40,346 nucleotides of DNA from Bifidobacterium breve (GTDB lineage Bacteria > Actinomycetota > Actinomycetes > S36-B12): positions 1 through 40,346 of the forward strand of contig CAMAWO010000005.1 of NCBI GenBank assembly GCA_945861925.1, written 5' to 3'. The notes below the pieces were generated by a model, which was not told the origin of the DNA, searched no databases, and worked only from the letters and a program-made list of their open reading frames with translations. The position numbers were made by a program, and so were the translations under genes. Below are positions 1 to 8,402 of the stretch, one piece after another. Position 1 is the stretch's first letter. Each line of letters opens with the position of its first letter.

Positions 1-1
1 A

Positions 2-247
2 TCGTCGGGCGTCTACCGAGTAGGAGCGAAGTTGCTGCTCGCCCCGGGTACGGCGAAGACCAACCTCGGACAGTCGATTAGCTGGTCGGTCACCTCGGGT
101 GGCAAATCCTGCAAGATCAAGCGGGCCGGTGGCAACGTCAAAGTGACTCTCGTAAAGAAGGGCTCTTGTCAGGTGACGGGCTCCGCTCCGTCAGTGCCGG
201 GGCAGTGGGCTGCATTCACCATCGGCAGGACCTACACCGTCCGCTAG
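2..247 (+). CDS. C-terminal fragment of an unidentified protein truncated by the window edge
   Basis: Open frame runs from base 2 (SSGVYRVGAKLLLAPGTAKTNLG...) to TAG at 245-247; no diagnostic motif recognised. Confidence 0.5.
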   Translation, partial: SSGVYRVGAKLLLAPGTAKTNLGQSISWSVTSGGKSCKIKRAGGNVKVTLVKKGSCQVTGSAPSVPGQWAAFTIGRTYTVR

Positions 248-264
248 TGCGGGCCGCACAGCAC

Positions 265-333
265 CGAACATGCGCGTTACTGTCGCGAAACCTCGCTAGA
301 CCGGCGGTTTCACGACAGTAACGCGCATGTTCG
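265..333. repeat. Near-perfect inverted repeat (28-nt arms, 13-nt loop), copy 1 of a two-copy family
   Basis: Left arm 265-292 CGAACATGCGCGTTACTGTCGCGAAACC and right arm 306-333 GGTTTCACGACAGTAACGCGCATGTTCG pair at 27/28 positions. Lies between convergent CDSs. Confidence 0.9.
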
Positions 334-359
334 CGTTGCAGGGGTGAGTGCCGGGGCGA

Positions 360-1112
360 TTACGCGCGCGGCGGCACCCTCAGGGTGGTCATGCCGCCGT
401 CGACCCTAAGGATCGTTCCCGTGGTGGACGATGCAGCCGGCGAGGCGAGCGAGCAGATTGCATGCGCAACCTCAGGTGCCGTGACGAGCCGGCCAAGTGG
501 CTGGCGTGCCTTAAGTGCGGCGGCGGCTTCGTCCGGTGAGGGTGCAGCCTCGAGGATCCGGGCTACCCACGGAGTGTCGGCTGTGCCGGGGGCCACCGCG
601 TTCACCCGGATGCCCTCGGCCACGTGGTCTGCCGCCATGGCGAGCGTGAGCGCGGCAACCGCTCCCTTGGTAGCGCTGTAGAGAGCACGTGACGGCACAC
701 CGACGAACGCGACGGCTGAGCAGGTGTTGATGATGACCGCGTGCTGCGACCGCCGTAGGTGCGGCAGGGCCGCCCTCGACACGCGGGCCATGCCGATAAC
801 GTTGACGTCGAGCACGTGCATCCACTCGGCATCGTCATTCGCCGCGACGTCGCCCGCCGCTCCGATGCCGGCATTGTTCACGACGATGTCGATGCCGCCG
901 AACGCTCCCACCACCTCGTCGATGGCACGGTCCACGCTCGCGGAGTCGGTAACGTCGCACACCACCGCCCGCACGCCGAACGGCGCCCCCTCGATACTGC
1001 GGTCGAGGATGGCAACCCTCGCGCCCCCTTCGAGGAGCAGCGCGGCAGTTGCCGCACCGAGACCACTCGCGCCCCCGGTTACGAGCGCCACCAGTCCGTC
1101 GAACTCAGTCAT
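360..1112 (-). CDS. SDR-family oxidoreductase
   Basis: N-terminal VTGGASGLGAATA (TGxxxGxG), NNAG, YSATKGA (YxxxK), C-terminal DGGMT. Confidence 0.93.
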   Translation of the reverse strand: MTEFDGLVALVTGGASGLGAATAALLLEGGARVAILDRSIEGAPFGVRAVVCDVTDSASVDRAIDEVVGAFGGIDIVVNNAGIGAAGDVAANDDAEWMHVLDVNVIGMARVSRAALPHLRRSQHAVIINTCSAVAFVGVPSRALYSATKGAVAALTLAMAADHVAEGIRVNAVAPGTADTPWVARILEAAPSPDEAAAALKARQPLGRLVTAPEVAHAICSLASPAASSTTGTILRVDGGMTTLRVPPRA

Positions 1113-1126
1113 TTGCGTTTCCCATC

Positions 1127-2143
1127 TCAGATTCGCGGATCGACGAGTGTCTTCGGGCCGAGCCCGGCACCGGCCGGACGCTCCCCGGCCAGCACTGCGG
1201 CGACACCATCAAGGCCCACGGTCGCCGAGACCAGCGGCCGGGGGTCGACCGCGCCGGAGGCGAAGCGCTCGATCGTGCCCGCCATACCAGGCGAGGCACT
1301 GAGCACGCCGACGGCGGTGACGTCCTTGAGCGCTAGGCGGCGCGAGTCGACATGACTGTGACTCCCAGCGAGGCCGACGAACACCACTCGCTTGCCCGGC
1401 TCGACCAGGTCGACCGCGAGTGCGGGCAGGGAGGGTGCATTGGATGCGTCGATGACGGCGTCGAAGGCCAACTGCGGCAGCGACTCCTGCGTCCAACTGC
1501 TCTCGAAGCCGAGGCTGCGAGCGAAGTCAAGGGACCGCGGAGAGCGACCCATGAGGTGCACCTCGGCGCCACCCGCACGGGCGAACATCGCGCAGAGGAG
1601 CCCGATCGTGCCAGCCCCGAGCACGAGCACACAATCACCTGGGCCGACTAGTGCGCCCTGAACGGAGCGAAGGGCATTACCCGCCGGCTCGATGATCGCG
1701 CCCGCATCGTCGTCGATGGAATCCGGTAGGGCATGCAGCGCGAAAGCAGGTACGGCCAACTGCTCGGCGAGCGCACCCGGCTGGCCACCACGCACCCCGA
1801 TCTCGGTTCGGGCATCGCACACGTGCTGCCGCCCGCTCGCGCATCGCGCGCACGTCTGGCAGCCGAGCATCGTGTCACCGGTTACCCGCCGGCCGAGCCA
1901 CGAGGCATCAACCCCCGGGCCGACCGCCGACACCGTGCCCATCCACTCGTGGCCCAGGCGCATCGGGAACTGCGCGTGCCCATCGTGGAGATACTGCATG
2001 TGACCGGTGAAGAACTCGACATCGGTACCGCAGACACCAGCCCGCTGGACGTCGACGACGACCTCGCCAGGCCCGGCAACGGGCGCATCGACCTCGTAGA
2101 CCGCAGCCTCGCCAGGGCCGGTCACGACGAAGGCCCGCATCAT
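1127..2143 (-). CDS. Zn-dependent medium-chain alcohol/polyol dehydrogenase
   Basis: GVCGTDVEFFTGH, LGHEWMGTV, structural-Zn CxxCxxC region (CQTCARCASGRQHVC), Rossmann GAGTIGLL. Start placed at internal MMRAF; the upstream part of the ORF overlaps the next gene. Confidence 0.9.
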   Translation of the reverse strand: MMRAFVVTGPGEAAVYEVDAPVAGPGEVVVDVQRAGVCGTDVEFFTGHMQYLHDGHAQFPMRLGHEWMGTVSAVGPGVDASWLGRRVTGDTMLGCQTCARCASGRQHVCDARTEIGVRGGQPGALAEQLAVPAFALHALPDSIDDDAGAIIEPAGNALRSVQGALVGPGDCVLVLGAGTIGLLCAMFARAGGAEVHLMGRSPRSLDFARSLGFESSWTQESLPQLAFDAVIDASNAPSLPALAVDLVEPGKRVVFVGLAGSHSHVDSRRLALKDVTAVGVLSASPGMAGTIERFASGAVDPRPLVSATVGLDGVAAVLAGERPAGAGLGPKTLVDPRI

Positions 2144-2148
2144 CGCGG

Positions 2149-3009
2149 TCAACGCGGCGCGAGAACGTTCTGGCGCTGAGCACCGAGGCCGTCGATGCCG
2201 AGCTCCATGACATCTCCGGGCTGCAGGAACACTGGCGGCTTGCACCCGATGCCAACGCCGGGAGGGGTGCCCGTGTTGATGAGGTCGCCCGGCTCAAGGA
2301 CGAGGAACTGGCTGAGGTACTGCACGATGAAGTAGGCGTCAAAGACCATCGTGGCGGTCGAACCAGTCTGCCTGCGCACTCCACTTACGTCGAGCCACAT
2401 GCCAAGGCTGTTCACGTCGGCAATCTCGTCAGGTGTCACGAGCCACGGGCCTGCCGGGTTGAAGGTCTCGGCTGACTTGCCCTTCGACCACTGGCCGCTG
2501 CGCTCCATCTGAAAGGCGCGCTCACTCACGTCATTCACGACAACGAACCCGGCGATCGCTGCGCGGGCCTCGTCCGGCGAGTCAAGGTAGCTGGCCCGCT
2601 TGCCGATGACGATGCCGAGCTCAACCTCCCAGTCGGTTTTGGTCGAGCCCCGCGGGATTCGCACATCGTCATTCGGGCCAATGAGGGTGTTCGGTGACTT
2701 GGTGAACAGGATCGGCTCGTCGGGCACAGTCTGACCGGTCTCGGCCGCGTGGTCGCTGTAGTTCAGCCCGATGCAGAGGATCTGATGCGGACGCGCGAAG
2801 GGTGCGCCAATCCGCTCACCGGCGAATCGTGACACCTGTCCGGCGGTCGCGCGCTGCTCGACGGTCGGCCTGATGCGGTCGATGCCACCGCTGCCGAAGA
2901 ACCGCTCGTCGAAGTCGGTGGCGAGGTCGGATACGTCGACATAGGTTCCGTCATCGATACGGACGACCGGCTTCTCACTGCCGACATTGCCGATGCGCAT
3001 GAGATACAC
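2149..3009 (-). CDS. Fumarylacetoacetate hydrolase (FAH) family protein
   Basis: ILCIGLNYSDHAAE, DWEVELGIVIGKRA, GFVVVNDVSER, INTGTPPGVGIG. GTG start at 3009 preceded by GGAG. Confidence 0.9.
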   Translation of the reverse strand: MYLMRIGNVGSEKPVVRIDDGTYVDVSDLATDFDERFFGSGGIDRIRPTVEQRATAGQVSRFAGERIGAPFARPHQILCIGLNYSDHAAETGQTVPDEPILFTKSPNTLIGPNDDVRIPRGSTKTDWEVELGIVIGKRASYLDSPDEARAAIAGFVVVNDVSERAFQMERSGQWSKGKSAETFNPAGPWLVTPDEIADVNSLGMWLDVSGVRRQTGSTATMVFDAYFIVQYLSQFLVLEPGDLINTGTPPGVGIGCKPPVFLQPGDVMELGIDGLGAQRQNVLAPR

Positions 3010-3053
3010 AGTGACTCCTTCGTTAGGTAATCGAAACGGGAGGACGTTGAGAT

Positions 3054-3944
3054 TCAATCGGACGAGACACGGACCCACGGTGAGACCTCAGCACCCTGGA
3101 CCTCCACCCGGGCCGTGAAGATGCGTCCAGAGTCCGGGTACTCACTTAACTCCTCGGGAGTGAGCCCACGGCCCGCCGTTGTGATGACAAGGATGTCACG
3201 CTCAGGGCCGGCGAAGGCGACACTCGTCGTTTGGAGCGCTGCGACACGTACGACGGCTACGAGGTTTCCGTCGGGACTGAATCGCCGCACCTCGCCACGC
3301 CCATAGACGGCGATCCACAGGTGATCCTCGGCGTCACTGCACATGCCATCCGGATACCCGTCTTCAATACGGACGAACGTCGATCGCTCGCCGACGGCAC
3401 CGGTCGAGGGGTCGTAGTCACGCACCCAAACGACGTGGCGAAATGAATCAATGCTGTAACAGCGTGTGCCATCGCACGACCAGGCGAGACCGTTCGACAG
3501 GCCAAGCCCAGCGTCAATCGTGGTGACCGACCCGTCATGCTCGATCCGTTTCAGCCACTCCTCCTGATTTCTGTCCGCAGTCGGGCAGGTGCCGACCAGG
3601 AATCGGCCGGCCGGGTCGGTCTTGCCGTCATTCAGGCGCCGTTGCTCGGTGTCCGGGATGACTCTCATAACACTCGAGCGGCTCCCATCCGGGTCAACCA
3701 CAACAAGGTCGCGCTCCGCCGCCACGAGCAGGCGCCCGTCAGCTGCAACAGCCACCGCACCGACAGTGCCGGGGAATTCGAGCCGGTCCTCGACCGTCAC
3801 CCGCTCCCCGTCGAGACGTCCGATGAGCACCGCACCGTCATCGATATCGATCCATAGGAGTCGCTCGCGGGCACCGTCCCAAACCGGGCCCTCACCAAGC
3901 AGGAATCGCTCCGCGCTCGCGGGCATCGCCTCGAGGGCCTTCAT
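3054..3944 (-). CDS. SMP-30/gluconolactonase family sugar lactonase
   Basis: LGEGPVWDGARERLLWIDI, LNDGKTDPAGRFLVGT, GLSNGLAWSCDG, PDGMCSDAEDHLWIA. Confidence 0.9.
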   Translation of the reverse strand: MKALEAMPASAERFLLGEGPVWDGARERLLWIDIDDGAVLIGRLDGERVTVEDRLEFPGTVGAVAVAADGRLLVAAERDLVVVDPDGSRSSVMRVIPDTEQRRLNDGKTDPAGRFLVGTCPTADRNQEEWLKRIEHDGSVTTIDAGLGLSNGLAWSCDGTRCYSIDSFRHVVWVRDYDPSTGAVGERSTFVRIEDGYPDGMCSDAEDHLWIAVYGRGEVRRFSPDGNLVAVVRVAALQTTSVAFAGPERDILVITTAGRGLTPEELSEYPDSGRIFTARVEVQGAEVSPWVRVSSD

Positions 3945-4021
3945 GGGAGGCTTGGATTGGCCGGTGGCGTATGGTCCATAACGCTTCGAATGCTAGATGA
4001 CCGCTCGGGCAAGGGGATGCG

Positions 4022-5740
4022 ATGGCTCAGGATCTTCGAAGTGCTGAGTGGTACGGCGGCACCGACCGCAATGCCTACATCCATCGAGCGTGGATGCGCC
4101 GTGGCCTGCCCGCCGATGCCTTTTCAGGTAGACCCCACATCGCGATCGCGAATACGGCGTCTGACCTCACCCCTTGCAACGCTCATCTGAACGAGGTCGC
4201 TGCGGCCGTGCGCGACGGAATTTTCGAGGCAGGTGGCATTCCGCTCAATCTGCCCGTGGTGTCGCTTGGTGAGACGCAAGTCCGGCCGACCGCCATGCTC
4301 TGGCGAAACATGGCGGCGATGGCGACCGAGGAGATGCTGCGCGCCAACCCGATCGATGCCGTCGTGCTGCTCGGCGGTTGCGACAAGACGATCCCTTCGC
4401 TCCTCATGGCAGCGGCCTCGGTCGACCTGCCTGCCGTGGTCGTGCCGGGCGGGCCGATGCTCACCGGCACCTTTCGTGGCGCCCCACTCGGGTGCGGCAC
4501 CGATGTGTGGCGGCTGAGCGAAGAGGTCCGCGGGGGCAGCCTCTCCCAGGACGACTTCCATCGATCCGAGTCATCAATGATCCGAAGTCGCGGGCACTGC
4601 AACACGATGGGTACCGCCTCGACGATGGGTCTCCTCGCAGAGGCGCTCGGCACCGTGCTGCCTGGGCTCGCTGGCACCCCGGCCCCTGACAGTCGGCTGC
4701 TCGAGGGCGCCCACGCGACCGGAAGGCTCGCCGTCGAGCTCATCGAAGCCGATCGCCGGCCGAGCACCATCCTGACGAAGGCGTCATTTCACAACGCGAT
4801 CGTGACCCTCGCCGCGATAGGTGGCTCGACAAACGCTGTCGTCCATCTCCTTGCAATTGCGGGACGCCTCGGCGTTGATCTCACCTTGGACGACTTTGAC
4901 GTGATCGGCGCTGGTGTGCCGCTGCTCGTCAACCTTCAGCCCGCCGGCAGGTACCTCATGGACGACCTCTACAGGGCGGGCGGTCTGCAGGCCGTCCTCG
5001 GACAGGTCATTGATCTACTCGACCCGGAAGCGATCACCGTAACCGGCAAGCCGCTCGTGGACTATCTCCACGACACCCAAATCTGGGACGCCGATGTCAT
5101 TCGTCTCCGCAGTGAGCCGCTCATCGCCGACGCTGGGATCGCGGTCCTCCGTGGCAACCTCGCCCCAGGCGGCGCGCTCATCAAGCCGGCCGCGGCCTCA
5201 CCCCACCTACTGCAGCATCGGGGCCGCGCGGTCGTGTTCGACAGTATCGAGGACATGCGCGCCCGGATCGACGATCCCGAGTTGGATGTCGACGCCGACT
5301 CGGTGCTCGTGCTCCGCGGCTGCGGACCAAAGGGTTACCCCGGCATGCCCGAGGTTGCCAACATGCCACTGCCGCGCAAACTTCTCGAACAGGGCGTGCG
5401 CGACATGGTGCGAGTCTGTGACGGGCGCATGAGCGGCACCGCCTACGGCACGGTCGTGCTTCACGTGACCCCGGAGGCTGCTGTCGGCGGGCCGCTCGGC
5501 ATTGTCCAGACTGGCGACATCATCATCCTCGACGTCGCCAGCAGACGTCTCGAGTTGGACGTTGCCGAAGACATCCTAGCTATGCGTGCCCCGACACAGG
5601 CAACCATGGATGGCTACGCCAACCCGGCCCGCGGGTGGGAGCGGCTCTATGTCGACCATGTGCAGCAGGCCGATACTGGCGCCGATCTCGACTTTCTCGT
5701 CGGAGGCAGCGGATCCGCCGTGAGCCGCGAATCGCACTGA
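4022..5740 (+). CDS. IlvD/Edd family dehydratase (sugar-acid dehydratase type)
   Basis: GGCDKTIPSLLMAAAS, GHCNTMGTASTMGLLAEALG, GGSTNAVVHLLAIAGR, DGRMSGT. Neighbouring lactonase and FAH suggest sugar acid rather than branched-chain amino acid substrate. Confidence 0.9.
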   Translation: MAQDLRSAEWYGGTDRNAYIHRAWMRRGLPADAFSGRPHIAIANTASDLTPCNAHLNEVAAAVRDGIFEAGGIPLNLPVVSLGETQVRPTAMLWRNMAAMATEEMLRANPIDAVVLLGGCDKTIPSLLMAAASVDLPAVVVPGGPMLTGTFRGAPLGCGTDVWRLSEEVRGGSLSQDDFHRSESSMIRSRGHCNTMGTASTMGLLAEALGTVLPGLAGTPAPDSRLLEGAHATGRLAVELIEADRRPSTILTKASFHNAIVTLAAIGGSTNAVVHLLAIAGRLGVDLTLDDFDVIGAGVPLLVNLQPAGRYLMDDLYRAGGLQAVLGQVIDLLDPEAITVTGKPLVDYLHDTQIWDADVIRLRSEPLIADAGIAVLRGNLAPGGALIKPAAASPHLLQHRGRAVVFDSIEDMRARIDDPELDVDADSVLVLRGCGPKGYPGMPEVANMPLPRKLLEQGVRDMVRVCDGRMSGTAYGTVVLHVTPEAAVGGPLGIVQTGDIIILDVASRRLELDVAEDILAMRAPTQATMDGYANPARGWERLYVDHVQQADTGADLDFLVGGSGSAVSRESH

Positions 5741-5792
5741 CACCGGATTCGCGGAGTGCTCGACCGCTCGAGCACGCCGATAGCCTCAGGCT

Positions 5793-6725
5793 GTGAAACG
5801 TTGGGTGGTTCTTGCGGCGCCGGTCGTGTTCGTGCTGCTGTGGAGCACCGGCTTCGTCGGCGCCCGCTACGGACTCCCCTACGCACCACCGTTCACCCTG
5901 CTCGCCGTACGAATGGTGATTGCCGCGGCCGCTCTCGCAGTCATGGCAGCGGTCGTTCGATCCGCCTGGCCGCGGCGAACGGATGCCTACCGTCAATCCG
6001 CCGTCATCGGCGTCCTCCTCCACGCGGGCTACCTTGGCGGTGTCTTCTACGCGATCAGCGTCGGCCTCCCGGTGAGCGTTACGGCTCTCGTCGTGTGCCT
6101 ACAGCCGGTGGTGGTCGCAATCCTCGCCGGACCCACCCTCGATGAGCGGCTCATTCCGCGCCAGTGGTTCGGCATTGCCCTTGGGCTCGTCGGTGCACTG
6201 CTCGTGCTCACTCCCGGCGTACTCAAGCAGGGTAGCCCGGACGCATACCCGCCCGCAGCCGTCGCAGCCGTTCTCATTGCGCTGGGCTCCGCCGCCGCGG
6301 CCACCCTGCTCCAGAAGCGTCATGGCGCAGGCATCGCGATGTTGCCCGGCACCGCAGTGCAGTACGCCGCTGCCGCGGTCGTGCTCGGCGCTCTCGCGCT
6401 GTCGACGGAGGACATCGCAATCGACTGGACCCCGGCATTCATAGGTGCCATGGCCTGGCTCATCGTGGCTCTGTCGATCGGGGCGGTCCTCATCATGTTC
6501 TGGCTGCTGCGCGTCGGTACCGCGACTGGGGTTTCGAGCCTCTACTACCTCGTTCCACCCGTCACCCTCTTCGAGGCATACATCCTGTTCGGGGAGCGAC
6601 TCTCGCCGCTGTCCCTTGGCGGATTCGGCATCGCCACAATCGGCGTGGCGCTTGTCCGCCAACAGACCCGGGCCGGTGACGCCGAGCCCGATGTCGAGGC
6701 CATCTCGACAGATACGACCGCCTGA
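5793..6725 (+). CDS. EamA/DMT-family transporter
   Basis: About ten hydrophobic segments; LLWSTGFVGARYG start and LFGERLSPLSLGGFGIATIGVALV repeat end. Confidence 0.85.
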   Translation: MKRWVVLAAPVVFVLLWSTGFVGARYGLPYAPPFTLLAVRMVIAAAALAVMAAVVRSAWPRRTDAYRQSAVIGVLLHAGYLGGVFYAISVGLPVSVTALVVCLQPVVVAILAGPTLDERLIPRQWFGIALGLVGALLVLTPGVLKQGSPDAYPPAAVAAVLIALGSAAAATLLQKRHGAGIAMLPGTAVQYAAAAVVLGALALSTEDIAIDWTPAFIGAMAWLIVALSIGAVLIMFWLLRVGTATGVSSLYYLVPPVTLFEAYILFGERLSPLSLGGFGIATIGVALVRQQTRAGDAEPDVEAISTDTTA

Positions 6726-6727
6726 AG

Positions 6728-7366
6728 GTGGCTGATATCGAGCCGTCGACACCGGCGGGAGTCATCGCTGCGATCGTCGCCCTCATCTCGGTCTCAACCG
6801 AGCGGGTGCGCGTCGCGATCGATGGTGCGCCCGCGTCAGCGCCGGAGAGACTCGCCGCCGAGGTCGTCGAAGCCCTCGCTCCTAGGCGTGGGGTTCTTGT
6901 TCGTGCGGATCACTTCTGGCGTCAGGCCAGCCTTCGATTTGAGGACGGACGCCACGACGCCGACGCGTGGCTCGATGGGTGGCTCGACGAGGCTGCGCTG
7001 CGCCGTGAGGTGCTCGACCGGTGCCTCGAGACCGGGCGGGTCCTGCCCGCGCTGCGTGACCCGGCCACCGACCGCTCCCTGCGCCCTGCGCTTGTCGAAC
7101 TGCCACCCGACGGGGTCGTCGTGGTGGCCGGCTCAGCGCTGCTCGGCCGCGGACTGCCCTTCGACCTCGCGGTCCACGTCCATATCTCCGATGCCGCCCT
7201 CGCAAGGCGAACGCCCGAGGATCAGTCGTGGACCCTGCCAGCCCTCGCGCGCTACCAGCGTGAGCGCAACCCGACGACGCTGGCCGACCTCGTCGTGCGG
7301 GCAGACGACCCCGTCCATCCCGCCCTACTGGCGCGCCCGCCCCGAACGTGCACGTTACTGTCGTGA
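6728..7366 (+). CDS. Uridine kinase-like protein with degenerate P-loop
   Basis: VRVAIDGAPASAPERLA where a GxxxxGKT/S would be expected, then uridine-kinase-like RADHFWRQ, LDEAALRREVLDR, RYQRERNPTTLADLVVRADDP. Confidence 0.65.
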   Translation: MADIEPSTPAGVIAAIVALISVSTERVRVAIDGAPASAPERLAAEVVEALAPRRGVLVRADHFWRQASLRFEDGRHDADAWLDGWLDEAALRREVLDRCLETGRVLPALRDPATDRSLRPALVELPPDGVVVVAGSALLGRGLPFDLAVHVHISDAALARRTPEDQSWTLPALARYQRERNPTTLADLVVRADDPVHPALLARPPRTCTLLS

Positions 7367-7411
7367 AACCCGGCCGTTGCGGCGATTTTGCGACAGTAAT
7401 GTGCATGCTCG
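7343..7411. repeat. Imperfect inverted repeat, copy 2 of the family at 265-333
   Basis: Left arm 7343-7370 CGAACGTGCACGTTACTGTCGTGAAACC; right arm 7384-7411 reads CGAGCATGCACATTACTGTCGCAAAATC on the other strand. Same 28-nt arms and 13-nt loop. Confidence 0.87.
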
Positions 7412-7427
7412 ATTGAGTCGACCTCCG

Positions 7428-8159
7428 CTACGACTGACCAGAGACGCGCACACCATCGGCAACCTCAACCGACAATTGGACATCTGTGCCGGCCACGCAC
7501 GAGATCACGTGCCCGCCAGCCGTGCGGTCAGCCGTGATCCCGTGCAGGTGCAGGCCCGGGGCTCCGGTTCCTGCGAGGTCGGGTCCGGTGCGAAAGCCCA
7601 CGAGCACAGCGCGTCTCGAACCGAGATTGAAAAGTGTCTGCGTTGCCACAACGGTCGCGAGGGTGGGGTACGGCTCCGTCTGGGCGGGCACACTTCGGGT
7701 GACGAGGTTCGTGAACGTTCCCCTCACCCGCACCGAAACCATCCCATTCGAAGTAGCGGCGAGAGCATCGACGAGGGCGGGCAGGCCAGAGCAGAGGGTT
7801 CCCGGCGGCACAGGTGCGGATCGATCGGGATCGAAGCGAACAGTCTGGAGGAAGGGCGTGGTGGCGGCAGGTGATGCGACTGCGGGAACTCCATCGGTGC
7901 CGACCCGGTAGACCACCCCTCCGATCATCACAAGCTCGCCGTTGAGGTGATCGAATGTTCCGAGGCCCAGTGTCATGCCGGCAGTCGCGGGACCGATAGG
8001 CGCAAGGCCGTCATAGTCGGGCTTCACGAGATAGTCGTAGGTTCCCACCTGCGAGACCCACCCATCGCCTGTCGTGGCCGCCACCGGCGGCGCCAATGGA
8101 GTGAGTGCGAGGAGCGCGAGCATCGTCCCGACGATCACAAATCGAGTAGCCTTGTTCAT
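7428..8159 (-). CDS. budA: Secreted alpha-acetolactate decarboxylase-like protein
   Basis: Signal peptide MNKATRFVIVGTMLALLALTPLAPPVAA; LGLGTFDHLNGELVMIGGVVYRV and GLHLHGITADRTAGGH (HxH...H metal-ligand arrangement of AlsD/BudA). Confidence 0.78.
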   Translation of the reverse strand: MNKATRFVIVGTMLALLALTPLAPPVAATTGDGWVSQVGTYDYLVKPDYDGLAPIGPATAGMTLGLGTFDHLNGELVMIGGVVYRVGTDGVPAVASPAATTPFLQTVRFDPDRSAPVPPGTLCSGLPALVDALAATSNGMVSVRVRGTFTNLVTRSVPAQTEPYPTLATVVATQTLFNLGSRRAVLVGFRTGPDLAGTGAPGLHLHGITADRTAGGHVISCVAGTDVQLSVEVADGVRVSGQS

Positions 8160-8402
8160 GTCCTAACCATCCCATTCGTCGGGGGTGTAACCATCCCCGG
8201 GGAGAACATTGGCTCCAAAACCTCTGGCAGTTCATTGTTGACGCCCAAGGACTGCCCTGCCACCGGAAGGGTGGATCGTCTTGCCTGAACCCGGCACCAC
8301 GCAACGCCTCTTGCTGCGAGAGCGGTCGATCATCCTTGACTTTGGCGGTGCCGAACCCGGTCTCCCGGGTGGTGCACGGCCATAGCCACTAGCATCAATG
8401 GA

